This document shows positions 1-8,662 of a stretch of DNA of 64,000 nucleotides, piece by piece. The stretch covers positions 44,393-108,392 of the forward strand of contig NZ_VCCH02000019.1 in assembly GCF_005938675.2 (NCBI RefSeq), written 5' to 3'. Origin of the DNA: Mycobacterium sp. KBS0706 (GTDB lineage Bacteria; Pseudomonadota; Alphaproteobacteria; DSM-16000; Inquilinaceae). The notes beneath the pieces are model-generated. The model was not told the origin of the DNA, ran no database searches, and worked only from the letters and a program-made list of their open reading frames with translations. Every line of letters starts with the position of its first letter. Position 1 is the stretch's first letter. A program made the position numbers and the translations under genes.

Positions 1-296
1 AGTACCTTGCGCAGCCCCGCATAACCCCGCAGGATCACGTAGGTCCGGCCGTTGATCTCCTTCGTGAAGTACCCCCCTTTCAGCCCCAGTTCCCGCAACA
101 GCTCAGCACCCGACCTGGTGTCTCGCAGCAGGGGAATGATCCCCGGCACGTCGAGCGCCCCCCACGTACCGGCCTCCAGGAACTTGTCGGTATCGAGCAG
201 CGTCCGGGCGAGATCCTCGACGCTGATGACGACCGCTTCTTCCTCTTTCCGTGTGGTCGTGCGGATCCAGTAGGGGTTCGGCGTTCCAGGTCCCAT
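1..296 (-). CDS. Hypothetical protein, N-terminal part only (cut by window edge)
   Basis: The first 98 codons of a minus-strand gene are visible; the rest lies beyond the left edge. The start is an ATG with AGGAG six bases upstream. The visible part is soluble and mixed-charge, with a KEEE cluster near residue 18, a predicted helix around residues 26-42 and a basic Gly-rich stretch (GYAGLRKVL) at the cut. I see no signal peptide and no membrane segment so far. I do not recognise the family. Codon usage and GC are somewhat lower than in the adjacent efflux genes, so it may belong to an accessory patch. Confidence 0.65.
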   Translation of the reverse strand, partial: MGPGTPNPYWIRTTTRKEEEAVVISVEDLARTLLDTDKFLEAGTWGALDVPGIIPLLRDTRSGAELLRELGLKGGYFTKEINGRTYVILRGYAGLRKV

Positions 297-322
297 CGGT
301 CGCTCCTGTCGATATGCCGATC

Positions 323-336
323 GACCGTACACGGTC
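323..336. promoter_or_regulatory. Short perfect inverted repeat upstream of the edge gene
   Basis: GACCGT and ACGGTC arms face each other across two bases, 27 bp upstream of the ATG at 296. The position suits an operator or promoter element for the edge gene, but the arms are only 6 bp, so chance is possible. Confidence 0.25.
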
Positions 337-379
337 CGGCGCGGCGATGGGAGGCCAGTCCTGCCGAGACGACCCGCCG

Positions 380-1909
380 TCAGTCCGCGTGCACCTGCAC
401 CGCCGGCGCGGCGCCGCCGCCCTTGGGCTTGCGCAGCAGGAACAGGAGCGGGATGGCGGCGATCGCCAGCACCATCAGCAGCTTGAAGTCGTCGATATAG
501 GCGATCAGCGAGGACTGTTGGTTGACCAGCTGGTCGATCATGGCCCGGCCGGTCGCCGTGCCAGGCGCCATCATGTCCGGCAGCTGCTGCACCGCCGGGC
601 TGAAGGCGTTGACATGCTCGCCCAGCAGCTGGTGGTTGGTCTGGATGTTGCGGGTCAGCAGCGCGGTGACGACCGAGATGCCGATCGAGCTACCGAGGTT
701 GCGCGACACGCTGTAGATGCCGGCGCCTTCGTCCAGAAACAGCCGCGGCAAGGTCGAGAAGGCCATCGTCGACAGTGGCACGAAGACCAGGCCCAGCCCG
801 GCGCCCTGCACCAGCCCGTCGATCATGAACTCGGTCGAGGAGATGTCGAGGTTGTAGCCGCTCATCCGCCACAGCGAGCCGATGATCATGCCCAGGCCCA
901 GCAGCAGCAGGAGGCGGGTGTCGACCTTCCCGATCAGCCGGCCGACCACCAGCATCGCAGCCATGGTGCCGATGCCGCGCGGGCCCATCACCAGCCCGGC
1001 CGTGACCACCGGATAGCCCAGCATGGTCTGCAGGAACGGCGTCGCCAGGGCCATGATCGAATAGTAGATCGACCCGACGATCGCCATCACCACCATGGCC
1101 ACCACGAAGTTGCGGTCGGTGAACAGCGCCGGCCGGACGAAGGGCGCCTCCGCCGTCAGCAGATGGACGACGAAGAGGTAGAAGCCGAGCGCCGCCAGCA
1201 CCAGCTCGATGATGATCTCGAGCGAATTGAACCAGTCCTGGTCCTGGCCGCGGTCGAGCATCATCTGCAGCGCGCCGATGCCGAGGCTGAGGAAGGCGAA
1301 GCCGAGCCAGTCGAAGCGCTTGGCCGCCTGCTTGCCGGTGTCCGACATGAAGATCATCACCCCGGCCAGCGCCAGGGCGCCGATCGGCACGTTGATGTAG
1401 AACACCCAGCGCCAGGAATAATGGTCGGTCAGCCAGCCGCCGAGCACAGGGCCCAGGATCGGCCCGACCATGACGCCGACGCCCCAGATCGCCATGGCCT
1501 GGCCGCGCCGCTCCGGCGGGTTGATGTCAATCACCGTGGCCTGGGACAGCGGCACAAGGGGCGCGCCGAACACGCCCTGCAGCAGCCGGAAGCCGACGAT
1601 CTCGGTGACGTTCTGGGCCAGGCCGCACAGCACCGAGGCCACGACGAAGCCGATCACCGAGACGATGAAGAGGTTCTTGCGGCCGATGCGGCTGACCAGG
1701 GCGCCGGTGAGCGGCGTCATGATCGCCGCGGCGACGATGTAGGAGGTCAGGACCCAGTTGATCTGGTCCTGGTTGGCGCCGAGATTGCCCTGCATGTAGG
1801 GCAGGGCGATGTTGGCGATGGTAGTGTCCAGCGCCTGCATGATGGTGGCCAGCATCACGCAGACTGTGATCATCCCGCGATGGGGGATGGTTTCGCCCGG
1901 GGCCGCCAT
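380..1909 (-). CDS. emrB: MFS drug efflux transporter, DHA2 (EmrB/QacA) family
   Basis: This is an inner-membrane proton-driven multidrug exporter of 509 residues, the usual EmrB length (about 512), with 14 predicted membrane helices. Visible family motifs are LDTTIANIALP in helix 1, the motif-A loop GALVSRIGRKN between helices 2 and 3, and the antiporter motif GPILGPVLGGW in helix 5. The ATG at 1909 was chosen because it lies one base after the TGA of the upstream adaptor gene and has GGAGCG about 8 bases before it; a longer frame would overlap the adaptor. It is the last gene of a MarR-HlyD-MFS operon, so its product should pair with the adaptor and an outer-membrane channel encoded elsewhere. 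The exact substrate cannot be read from the sequence. Confidence 0.93.
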   Translation of the reverse strand: MAAPGETIPHRGMITVCVMLATIMQALDTTIANIALPYMQGNLGANQDQINWVLTSYIVAAAIMTPLTGALVSRIGRKNLFIVSVIGFVVASVLCGLAQNVTEIVGFRLLQGVFGAPLVPLSQATVIDINPPERRGQAMAIWGVGVMVGPILGPVLGGWLTDHYSWRWVFYINVPIGALALAGVMIFMSDTGKQAAKRFDWLGFAFLSLGIGALQMMLDRGQDQDWFNSLEIIIELVLAALGFYLFVVHLLTAEAPFVRPALFTDRNFVVAMVVMAIVGSIYYSIMALATPFLQTMLGYPVVTAGLVMGPRGIGTMAAMLVVGRLIGKVDTRLLLLLGLGMIIGSLWRMSGYNLDISSTEFMIDGLVQGAGLGLVFVPLSTMAFSTLPRLFLDEGAGIYSVSRNLGSSIGISVVTALLTRNIQTNHQLLGEHVNAFSPAVQQLPDMMAPGTATGRAMIDQLVNQQSSLIAYIDDFKLLMVLAIAAIPLLFLLRKPKGGGAAPAVQVHAD

Positions 1910-1910
1910 C

Positions 1911-3044
1911 TCATTGCGCTCCGAACGCCGTGCCTCCGAGGAAAGGCAGGCCGCGGGCATGGCCGGTGTCGATCGCGACCTCGGCGCTCATGCCCGCGCG
2001 CAGCTGCGGCTTGCCGGCGGTGTCGACGAGGACGCGGACCGGGATGCGCTGGGTGACCTTGACCCAGTTGCCGCTGGAGTTCTGCGGCGGCAGCAGCGAG
2101 AACTCGGCGCCGCTGGCCGGGCTGAGGCTGGCGACGCGGCCAGCCCAGGTGACACCCGGATAGGTGTCGACCGTCACCGCCACCGGCTGGCCGACCTTGA
2201 CGTTGGTCAGGTCGGTCTCGTTCAGGTTGGCGTCGATCCACAGCTTGTCGGAGCGCACCACGGCCAGCACCGGCGTCCCGGCCGCGACCATGGCCCCGGG
2301 CAGCACCGCATCGGCCTTGGCGGCGATGCCGTCGAAAGGCGCCTTGACCTGGGTGTGGTCGAGGTCCAGCTGGGCCTGGTCCCGGTCCGCCACGGCCTGG
2401 GCGTAGGGCGGGTACTTCTCCAGCGGCAGCGTCTCGTCGCCGCCCAGCTTGGCCAGGGTGACGTCGATCTGGCTCTGCGCCACCTGGACGAAGATCGACG
2501 CCGCGGTGAACAGGATGCTGGCCTGGTCGAGCGCCGATTGCGAGGCGTTGTCGCTCTTGGCCAGGGCGGAGGTGCGGTCGAGCTCCCGCTTCTCATAGGC
2601 CGCGCCGGCGGCGGAGACCTGCATCAGCGACCGCGCCTGGCCCAGGCTGGCCTTGATGCCCTGGTAGTCGTAGGTGGCGCTGCGCATCGCAGCCTCCGCG
2701 CGCTCCAGCGCATAGCGCGGCGCCCGGTCGTCGATGTGGAACAGCACCTGCCCGGCCTTGACCGGCTGGTTGGTCGCCACGTCGATGCTGACCAGCCGGC
2801 CCGAGATCTCGGGCGCGACCGACACGGTGTCGGCATGGACATAGGCGTTGTCGGTGCCGGCGTAGCGGCCGCCCATGGCGTAGAGCACCAGCCCGACCGC
2901 CGCGACCACCAGCGGTACCCCGGCCAGCAGCACCAGGCGCAGGCCGCGCCGGCGGGGCCTGGCGGGCGGCGCGATCGGCGCCGGGGTGCCGCTGGCCTGC
3001 TGCGGCGAAGGCTTCAAGACCGTGTCGTTGCTTCCGTCCGGCAT
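1911..3044 (-). CDS. emrA: HlyD-family periplasmic adaptor (EmrA-like)
   Basis: This is a membrane-fusion protein of 377 residues that links the inner-membrane MFS pump to an outer-membrane channel. A short cytoplasmic N-terminus is followed by one membrane anchor (about residues 26-46, VLLAGVPLVVAAVGLVLYA), then a barrel-sandwich/lipoyl half (SGRLVSIDVATNQPVKAGQ), a coiled-coil hairpin and the second lipoyl half (APFDGIAAKADAVLPGAMV). The ATG at 3044 follows the TGA of the marR gene by one base and has AGGCGG upstream. This repeats the TGA-G-ATG junction used with the MFS gene downstream and points to translational coupling of all three. Family assignment is firm; the exact drug range is unknown. 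Confidence 0.92.
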   Translation of the reverse strand: MPDGSNDTVLKPSPQQASGTPAPIAPPARPRRRGLRLVLLAGVPLVVAAVGLVLYAMGGRYAGTDNAYVHADTVSVAPEISGRLVSIDVATNQPVKAGQVLFHIDDRAPRYALERAEAAMRSATYDYQGIKASLGQARSLMQVSAAGAAYEKRELDRTSALAKSDNASQSALDQASILFTAASIFVQVAQSQIDVTLAKLGGDETLPLEKYPPYAQAVADRDQAQLDLDHTQVKAPFDGIAAKADAVLPGAMVAAGTPVLAVVRSDKLWIDANLNETDLTNVKVGQPVAVTVDTYPGVTWAGRVASLSPASGAEFSLLPPQNSSGNWVKVTQRIPVRVLVDTAGKPQLRAGMSAEVAIDTGHARGLPFLGGTAFGAQ

Positions 3045-3045
3045 C

Positions 3046-3522
3046 TCAGCACCGCCTGGCGGCATCGGCCGCCGGTTCATCGGGATCACAGGTCAGCTTG
3101 GTCTTGAGGATCTGCAGGTCGCCGATCAGCCGGGCCATGACCTCGGCCGGAAGCCGGGCGCTGTAGTCGTCCTGCCACTGCGCGATCAGGGCCTCGAGCT
3201 GGTCGACGATCGGCCGGGCGGGCGGCAACAGATGCAGCGAATGGGCGCGCCGGTCGGTCGGGTCCCGCCGGCGCTCGACCCAGCCCCGGGTCTCCATCCG
3301 GTCGATCAGGCCGGTGACGGTCATCTTCTCGACATCGAGCAGTTCCGCCAAGCGCGCCTGGGCGATGCCGGGATTGCGGTCGAGCATGATCAGCACCCGA
3401 TACTGCGGCCGGGTCAGGTCGATCCCTGCGGCGCGCACCCGCTCGTCGAAGCGGCGGCGCAGCAGCTGATCGAGATCCTTGATCAGGGTGTAGAGGCTGA
3501 CGAGAGGCTTGATCTCGCTCAT
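3046..3522 (-). CDS. MarR-family transcriptional regulator of the efflux operon
   Basis: This is a dimeric winged-helix repressor of 158 residues, typical MarR size. The DNA-binding part is clear: NPGIAQARLAELLDVEKM forms the helix-turn-helix and the wing follows with RRRDPTDRRAHSL. It is first in the emrRAB-like operon and probably binds its own promoter, releasing it when a drug-like ligand binds. The ATG at 3522 (MSEIKPLVSL) gives a standard length; an in-frame extension upstream would run through the likely promoter and the inverted repeat at 3542-3555, so it was not used. Confidence 0.9.
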   Translation of the reverse strand: MSEIKPLVSLYTLIKDLDQLLRRRFDERVRAAGIDLTRPQYRVLIMLDRNPGIAQARLAELLDVEKMTVTGLIDRMETRGWVERRRDPTDRRAHSLHLLPPARPIVDQLEALIAQWQDDYSARLPAEVMARLIGDLQILKTKLTCDPDEPAADAARRC

Positions 3523-3541
3523 GGGGCTAAGCGACCTGACT

Positions 3542-3555
3542 GTAAGGTGACTTAC
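3542..3555. promoter_or_regulatory. Candidate MarR operator
   Basis: Inverted repeat GTAAG-4-CTTAC, 20 bp upstream of the marR start codon and inside a locally AT-richer stretch. Size and place fit autoregulation by the adjacent MarR protein. The assignment is by position only. Confidence 0.45.
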
Positions 3556-3675
3556 TATATGGAAGCTGACCGATTCCGGCAAAGCCGGAAACCATGGGCT
3601 GGGCGCAGGGCAGGCCGGCGGGAATCGCGGGACAGGACCGTAATCCTGCCGCGTGCGGAGTCGGCGATATTCGTT

Positions 3676-3694
3676 GCGAATTATTATCAATTGC
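3676..3694. promoter_or_regulatory. Candidate Fur box
   Basis: Read on the minus strand, this 19-mer contains the core TGATAATAATT and matches the classical GATAATGATAATCATTATC Fur consensus at 13 of 19 positions by my count. It lies just upstream of an iron-type ECF sigma gene, where Fur control is expected. An Irr or RirA site is an alternative in alphaproteobacteria. Confidence 0.55.
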
Positions 3695-3711
3695 GCCTAT
3701 TCAGACGCCTC

Positions 3712-4233
3712 TTGGCCTCCTGGACGGACACGCTCGCCGCCCTCTTCACCGCGCATCGGGCGCGGCTGGAAGCCGTCGTCACCCGCCGGTCGGGCGACCG
3801 CGGCGCGGCGCCGGACCTGGTGCAGGAGGCCTTCGCCCGGATGCTGAGGTCGGACAGCGCCGGCTCGGCCGAGGCCGACACCCGCATCCTCTACGCCGTC
3901 GCCCGCAACGCGGCGATCGACCACCGGCTGACCCAGACCCGACGCGCCCGGGCACTCGAGTCGGTGTTGCCGGAGCAGCTGTCGGCCCCGGCGCCGGGGG
4001 CCGAGCAGGATCTGGCCGGCCGCGACGCGCTGCGGGCCCTGGACGCGGCGCTGGAGGAGTTGAGCGACCGCAGCAAGGAGATCTTCATCCTCTGCCGGGT
4101 CCAGGGCGTGCCGCAGGCCGAGGCGGCGCGGCGGCTGGGCATCTCGCTCAGCGCCGTGGAGAAGCACCTGGTCCGGGCGCTGCGGCACTGCCAGTCCCGG
4201 CTGGCCGCGCATCGGGCGGAGGATCCGCGATGA
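3712..4233 (+). CDS. fecI: ECF RNA polymerase sigma factor, FecI type
   Basis: This sigma-70 ECF subunit should direct transcription of the downstream receptor after surface signalling. Region 2 is seen in DLVQEAFARML and ILYAVARNAAIDH, and region 4 in LSDRSKEIFILCRVQG plus the helix-turn-helix AEAARRLGISLSAVEKHL. From the TTG at 3712 the product is 173 residues, the same length as E. coli FecI. An earlier TTG at 3691 lies inside the putative Fur box and is less likely; there is no ATG in a sensible place and no clear Shine-Dalgarno site. Gene order sigma - FecR - TonB receptor is the classical trans-envelope signalling set. Confidence 0.85.
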   Translation: MASWTDTLAALFTAHRARLEAVVTRRSGDRGAAPDLVQEAFARMLRSDSAGSAEADTRILYAVARNAAIDHRLTQTRRARALESVLPEQLSAPAPGAEQDLAGRDALRALDAALEELSDRSKEIFILCRVQGVPQAEAARRLGISLSAVEKHLVRALRHCQSRLAAHRAEDPR

Positions 4234-4321
4234 TCCGGGGTGCGGGTTTCGCCGTCCGGAACGTCTATCTGGGTGAGGGCGGGATCAACCGGCGGAGCGA
4301 GCCGAGGGCCGGGCAACGGCG

Positions 4322-5305
4322 ATGAGCGAACCGATGACCGAGGCGCAGCGCGACGCGGCGGCGACCTGGCTGGTGCGCCGCCAGGACGGCCCACTGCCGC
4401 CCGCCGACGAGGCGGCGTTCCGGTCCTGGATCGCGGCCGATCCACGCCATGCCGAAGCCCTCGGCGAGGCCGAGGTGCTGTGGCAGCAGCTGGAGGAGCC
4501 GGGCCGCCGGCTAGCGGACCGCTTCGCGGCCGACGTCCGGCGGCAGAAGCAACGGAGCTGGCTGGCCACCCTGCTGCGCCCACTCGTGGCCCTGCCCGCC
4601 CTGGGCGCGGCCGCCTGCGCCGCCCTCGCCCTCTGGGTGTTCGCACCCTCCGCCGTCGCCGATCTCGGTGCCGATGCGGTGACGGCACGCGGCGAGATCC
4701 GCGACCTGGCGCTGCCGGACGGGTCGGTGCTGCACCTGGCGGCGGACAGCGCGGTGGGGCTGGAGTTCGGCGAAGGCCTGCGGCAGGTCGAGCTGCGCCG
4801 CGGCGAGGCCTTCTTCGAGGTCCGGCCCGGCCTGCCGGCACCCTTCACCGTTTCGGCCGGCGATGCCCGGATCCGGGTGGTCGGCACCCGCTTCAATGTC
4901 GGCCGCTTCGGCGACGACGCCGAGGTGACGGTGACGGAGGGCGTGGTCGAGGTGACGGCGGGGCCGGCCTCGGTGCGGCTGACGGCGGGGCAGCAGGTCT
5001 CGGCCGAGAACGGCACCCTCTCCGCCATCGGCACGGTCGACCCGGCCGACGCAGCGGCCTGGATGCAGGGCCGGCTGGTGTTCCACCTGCGGCCGCTGGA
5101 CCGCGTGGTCGCAGCGCTGCAGCGCCAGGCCCCCGGCCACATCTTGCTGTCCGGCGACCGGCTGGCTGGGATGCGCGTTTCCGGCACCTTCCCGGCCGGC
5201 GACCCCGATGGTGCTCTGGCGGCGCTGTCCAGCTCACTCGGCCTCGGCCTGACCGAGGTCACCCCCTGGGTGCGGATCCTGCGCCGCGACGACACCGGAT
5301 CGTGA
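4322..5305 (+). CDS. fecR: FecR-family anti-sigma/signal-transducing membrane protein
   Basis: This inner-membrane regulator (327 residues) holds the sigma factor and passes on the signal from the receptor. The cytoplasmic N-terminus carries the FecR DUF4880-like part with AAATWLVRRQDG and FRSWIAADPRHAEAL. One membrane helix follows at about residues 84-106 (LVALPALGAAACAALALWVF), and then a periplasmic domain (about 120-225) with the LPDGSVLHLAADSAV and GEAFFEV motifs. The C-terminus resembles the STN-like domain that contacts the receptor. It lies 88 bp after the sigma gene and before the receptor gene. Confidence 0.9.
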   Translation: MSEPMTEAQRDAAATWLVRRQDGPLPPADEAAFRSWIAADPRHAEALGEAEVLWQQLEEPGRRLADRFAADVRRQKQRSWLATLLRPLVALPALGAAACAALALWVFAPSAVADLGADAVTARGEIRDLALPDGSVLHLAADSAVGLEFGEGLRQVELRRGEAFFEVRPGLPAPFTVSAGDARIRVVGTRFNVGRFGDDAEVTVTEGVVEVTAGPASVRLTAGQQVSAENGTLSAIGTVDPADAAAWMQGRLVFHLRPLDRVVAALQRQAPGHILLSGDRLAGMRVSGTFPAGDPDGALAALSSSLGLGLTEVTPWVRILRRDDTGS

Positions 5306-5354
5306 TTTTCTCGTCCGACATGTGCGGGTTCACCGGCGCCATTCGTTTTGCCGG

Positions 5355-5377
5355 ATGAGAGTGCGCCGCACTCTCAT
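5355..5377. promoter_or_regulatory. Perfect 11+1+11 palindrome between fecR and the receptor gene
   Basis: ATGAGAGTGCG and its exact reverse complement flank a single C. It sits 50 bp after the fecR stop and about 22 bp before the receptor ATG at 5400. It could be a regulator-binding site, or an RNA hairpin separating fecR from the more highly expressed receptor; E. coli also has a palindrome between fecR and fecA. No T-tract follows, so it is not a simple terminator. Confidence 0.5.
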
Positions 5378-5399
5378 TTGCGGAGGGGTGGATTCGGCG

Positions 5400-7817
5400 A
5401 TGGGGACCGGGGGAAAGCGCGGCCGCGCGATGCGGTGGCTGCTGGGGTCGACGATGCTGGCGGCGGCGCAGGGAGTGGCCTGGGCAGCGGCCGATCGACC
5501 GGCCGTGCAGCTGGCGCAGGCGGCCGACGAGGTGCATCAGTTCAGCGTCCCGGCCAAGCCGCTGGGCCAGGCGATCACCGATGTCGGCGCCGTCGGCGGC
5601 TGGAGCATCGTGTTCGCCGACGACCGGTCCTACGACATCACCACCGCCCCCTTGTCCGGTCGCTTCACCACCGAGCAGGCGCTGCGTCGGCTTCTCAACG
5701 GCACCGGCTTCGCCCTGCGGGTCACGGGCGACCGCAGCGCCACCATCGTGCCGCTGGCGCCAGCCGGCCAGTCCGGCGACGGCGGCCTCGCCCTCGATCC
5801 GATCATCGTGCAGGGCGCTGGCGCCGGGCCCTGGGGGCCGGTGCAGGGCTACGTCGCCGAGGACAGCACCGCCGGCAGCAAGACCGACACGCCGCTGATC
5901 GAGACGCCGCAATCGATCTCGGTCATCACCCGCGATGAGATGACGGCGCAGGGGGTGGAGAGCCTGGCCCAGGCGCTGCGCTACACCCCCGGCGTGGCCG
6001 GCGAGCTGTACGGCAACGACGTCCGCAGCTTCGGCCTGCAGATGCGCGGCTTCACCGTCGGCAACGACGCCTTCTACCTGAACGGGTTGCGCATGCGCGG
6101 CAGCGACTACGGCCTGTTCAACGCGCTCGACCCCTATGGCGCCGAGCGGATCGAGGTGCTGCGCGGCCCGACCTCCGTCCTGTACGGGCAGAACAGTCCG
6201 GGCGGCCTGATCAACTATGTCAGCAAGCGGCCGGGCGAGGACCCGTTCCGCGAGATCGAGTTCGGCGCCGGCAGCTTCGGTCGTTACCAGGGCCAGTTCG
6301 ACCTGAACGGGGCGCTGACCGAGGACGGCACCTGGCTGGGCCGCGCCACCGGGCTGGTGCGGGAGGGCGGCACCCAGACCGACTTCGTCGACGACGACCG
6401 CATCTTCATCGCCCCTGCCCTGACCTTCCGGCCGAACGACGACACCAGCCTGACCCTGCTGGGGCATTACCAGCGCGACCGCACCGAATGGGGCATGCAG
6501 TACCTGCCGGCCTCCGGCACCGTGTTCCGCAGTCCCTTCGGCCGGATGCCGGCCAGCCGCTTCGTCGGCGAGCCGGGCTTCGACGACTACAACACCACGA
6601 CAGCCTCGGCCGGATGGCTGTTCGAGCACCGCTTCGACGACACCTGGACCGTCCGCCAGAACGCCCGCTACAGCTACCTCGACCACGACGAGAAGGGCGT
6701 GTTCGGCGGCGGGCTGCAGGAGGACGGCCGCACCTATGACCGCTACGCCGATGCCGGCGGCGCCCGGTTCGACGGCTTCGCCGTCGACAACCAGGTCCAG
6801 GCCAAATTCGACACCGGCGCGGTCGGCCACACCGTGCTGGCCGGCCTCGATTATCAGAGCGCCAGCTACAACGACTACGCCTCCAGCGGCGAGGTCGACC
6901 CGATCGACATCTTCGATCCGAAATACGGGGCGCCGATCGGGCCGCTGACGCCCTACACCGACAAGGATGTCAGCGTCGGGCAAACCGGTGTCTACCTGCA
7001 GGACCAGATCGCCTGGCAGAACTGGCGGCTGATCCTGGGCGGCCGGCACGATTGGACCTATACGGATTCGGTCGAGCGCCTGACCGATGAGCGGAACTAC
7101 CAGGAGGACAGCGCCTTCACCTGGCGCGCCGGGCTGGTCTATCTCTCCGATATCGGCCTGGCGCCCTATTTCAGCTATTCCGAATCCTTCCAGCCCAGCA
7201 TCGGCATCGGCAGCGACGGCCAGGTGTTCAAGCCGGAGACCGGCCGGCAATACGAGATCGGCCTGAAATACCAGCCGCCCGGCGCCAACGCCTTCATCAC
7301 CGTGTCGGCCTATGAGCTGACCAAGCAGAACCTGGTCCGCTATGTCGGCCTCGACACCATCCAGACCGGCGAGGTGCGGGTGCGCGGGGTCGAGCTGGAG
7401 GCGGTGGCCAGCTTCGATTTCGGCCTCGACGTCACCGCCGCCTACACCTACACCGACGCCGAGATCACCGACGACGGCGAGGGCAACAAGGGCAACACGC
7501 CGTTCGGCGTGCCGCAGCACCGCGCCTCGGTCTGGGCCGACTACACCATCCATGGCGGCAGCTGGAACGGCATCGGCTTCGGCGGCGGCATCCGCTATAT
7601 CGGCGGCAGCGAGGGCGACGACGCCAACACCTTCGACGTGCCGGACGCCACCCTGTTCGACGCCGCGATCCATTACGACTGGCGCGAGCTGCGCTTCCAG
7701 GTCAATGCCAGCAACCTGTTCGACCGCACCTATGTCGCCTCCTGCTACGATGCCGGCTTCGGCTGCTTCTACGGCGAAGGCCGCAAGGTGGTCGGCACGG
7801 TCCGCTACCGCTGGTAG
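5400..7817 (+). CDS. TonB-dependent siderophore receptor with signalling (STN) domain, FhuA/FpvA-like
   Basis: This outer-membrane ferric-siderophore transporter has 805 residues. The ATG at 5400 has GGAGGGG upstream and gives a Sec signal peptide (RWLLGSTMLAAAQGVAWA). An STN signalling domain spans about residues 45-115 (FSVPAKPLGQAITDVG), followed by the plug (PQSISVITRDEM, ALRYTPGV, YGQNSPGGLINYVSKRP) and a 22-strand barrel that ends in the usual terminal aromatic (VGTVRYRW). The barrel stretch FGRMPASRFVGEPGFDDYN is like hydroxamate-siderophore (FhuA-type) receptors. With FecI and FecR upstream, and binding protein and permease genes downstream, it should both import the ligand and report it. 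The exact siderophore is not deducible. Confidence 0.93.
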   Translation: MGTGGKRGRAMRWLLGSTMLAAAQGVAWAAADRPAVQLAQAADEVHQFSVPAKPLGQAITDVGAVGGWSIVFADDRSYDITTAPLSGRFTTEQALRRLLNGTGFALRVTGDRSATIVPLAPAGQSGDGGLALDPIIVQGAGAGPWGPVQGYVAEDSTAGSKTDTPLIETPQSISVITRDEMTAQGVESLAQALRYTPGVAGELYGNDVRSFGLQMRGFTVGNDAFYLNGLRMRGSDYGLFNALDPYGAERIEVLRGPTSVLYGQNSPGGLINYVSKRPGEDPFREIEFGAGSFGRYQGQFDLNGALTEDGTWLGRATGLVREGGTQTDFVDDDRIFIAPALTFRPNDDTSLTLLGHYQRDRTEWGMQYLPASGTVFRSPFGRMPASRFVGEPGFDDYNTTTASAGWLFEHRFDDTWTVRQNARYSYLDHDEKGVFGGGLQEDGRTYDRYADAGGARFDGFAVDNQVQAKFDTGAVGHTVLAGLDYQSASYNDYASSGEVDPIDIFDPKYGAPIGPLTPYTDKDVSVGQTGVYLQDQIAWQNWRLILGGRHDWTYTDSVERLTDERNYQEDSAFTWRAGLVYLSDIGLAPYFSYSESFQPSIGIGSDGQVFKPETGRQYEIGLKYQPPGANAFITVSAYELTKQNLVRYVGLDTIQTGEVRVRGVELEAVASFDFGLDVTAAYTYTDAEITDDGEGNKGNTPFGVPQHRASVWADYTIHGGSWNGIGFGGGIRYIGGSEGDDANTFDVPDATLFDAAIHYDWRELRFQVNASNLFDRTYVASCYDAGFGCFYGEGRKVVGTVRYRW

Positions 7818-7819
7818 CG

Positions 7820-8662
7820 ATGCCGACCCGGCGCGCCCTGCTGGCCACGGCCGCGGGCCTGGCGCTGCGCCCGGCCCGCGCGGCGGCGCCGATGCGGCTG
7901 GCCTGCCTGGAATGGACCTCGGCCGAGATGCTGCTGTCGCTCGGCGTCGCGCCGATGGCGGTCTGCGACACCAAGGGCTATCGCGACTGGGTGCTGGCGC
8001 CGGAGCCGCCGGCCGGCACCATCGACCTCGGCTCCCGCGGCGAGCCGAATCTGGAGCTGCTGCAGGCGCTGAAGCCGGAGCTGATCCTGGCGGTGTTCGA
8101 CAGCGGCTTCGAGCGGGCCGACTTCGCCCCCTATGCGCCGCTGTTCGACGTGCCGTTCCACAGCGGCGCCCCCTATCAGGGCGCGCAGGAGGAGACGCGG
8201 CGGCTGGGCGAGCGCATCGGCCGCGCCGGCGAGGCCGACGCGCTGATCGCGCGGACCGAGGCCGAGATCGCCGCCGCCCGCGCCAGGCTGCGACATGACC
8301 CGGACGTGCCGGTCTGCCCCTTCTCCTTCTTCGACGACCGGCATCTGCGGATCTATGGCGGCGGGCTGCTGCAGGACGTGCTGGTCCGGCTGGGCCTACG
8401 CAACGCCTGGGCCGGCCCGGTCAACGACTGGGGCATCGCCACCGTCGGGCTGGAGCAGCTGGCGACGATCGGCGAGGCCCGGCTGGTGTGCCTGGAGCCG
8501 ATCCCCCCGCATGCCCGCCGGCTGATGGCCGAAAGCACGCTGTGGGCCCATCTGCCGGCGGTCCGGCGCGGCCCGATGGCGGTGATCCCGACCGTCTGGC
8601 CGTTCGGCGGCCTGGCCGCGGCCTCCCGCTTCGCCGGGCTGCTGGCCGAGCGGCTGGCATGA
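7820..8662 (+). CDS. fhuD: Periplasmic iron-siderophore binding protein, FhuD-like
   Basis: This solute-binding protein (280 residues) delivers ferric siderophore from the receptor to the inner-membrane permease. The N-terminus has a twin-arginine pattern (TRRALLATAAGLAL) ending in ARA-AAP, so export may be through Tat, as for some FhuD proteins. Class III binding-protein features are visible: LACLEWTSAEMLLSLGVAP, then GEPNLELLQALKPELI, and a long linking helix near RTEAEIAAARARL. It starts two bases after the receptor stop, and its own TGA overlaps the ATG of the permease gene (ATGA), indicating one operon. Confidence 0.9.
   Translation: MPTRRALLATAAGLALRPARAAAPMRLACLEWTSAEMLLSLGVAPMAVCDTKGYRDWVLAPEPPAGTIDLGSRGEPNLELLQALKPELILAVFDSGFERADFAPYAPLFDVPFHSGAPYQGAQEETRRLGERIGRAGEADALIARTEAEIAAARARLRHDPDVPVCPFSFFDDRHLRIYGGGLLQDVLVRLGLRNAWAGPVNDWGIATVGLEQLATIGEARLVCLEPIPPHARRLMAESTLWAHLPAVRRGPMAVIPTVWPFGGLAAASRFAGLLAERLA

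Noticed and set aside
2986..3711. N-terminal extension of the FecI-type sigma factor
   Set aside because: The frame stays open by chance across the antisense of marR; the extension has no sigma-factor features and exceeds the family length.
5259..7673. An 804-codon minus-strand frame opposite the TonB receptor gene
   Set aside because: It mirrors the receptor gene codon for codon, is rich in Val/Gly/Asp shadow repeats, and has no family resemblance.
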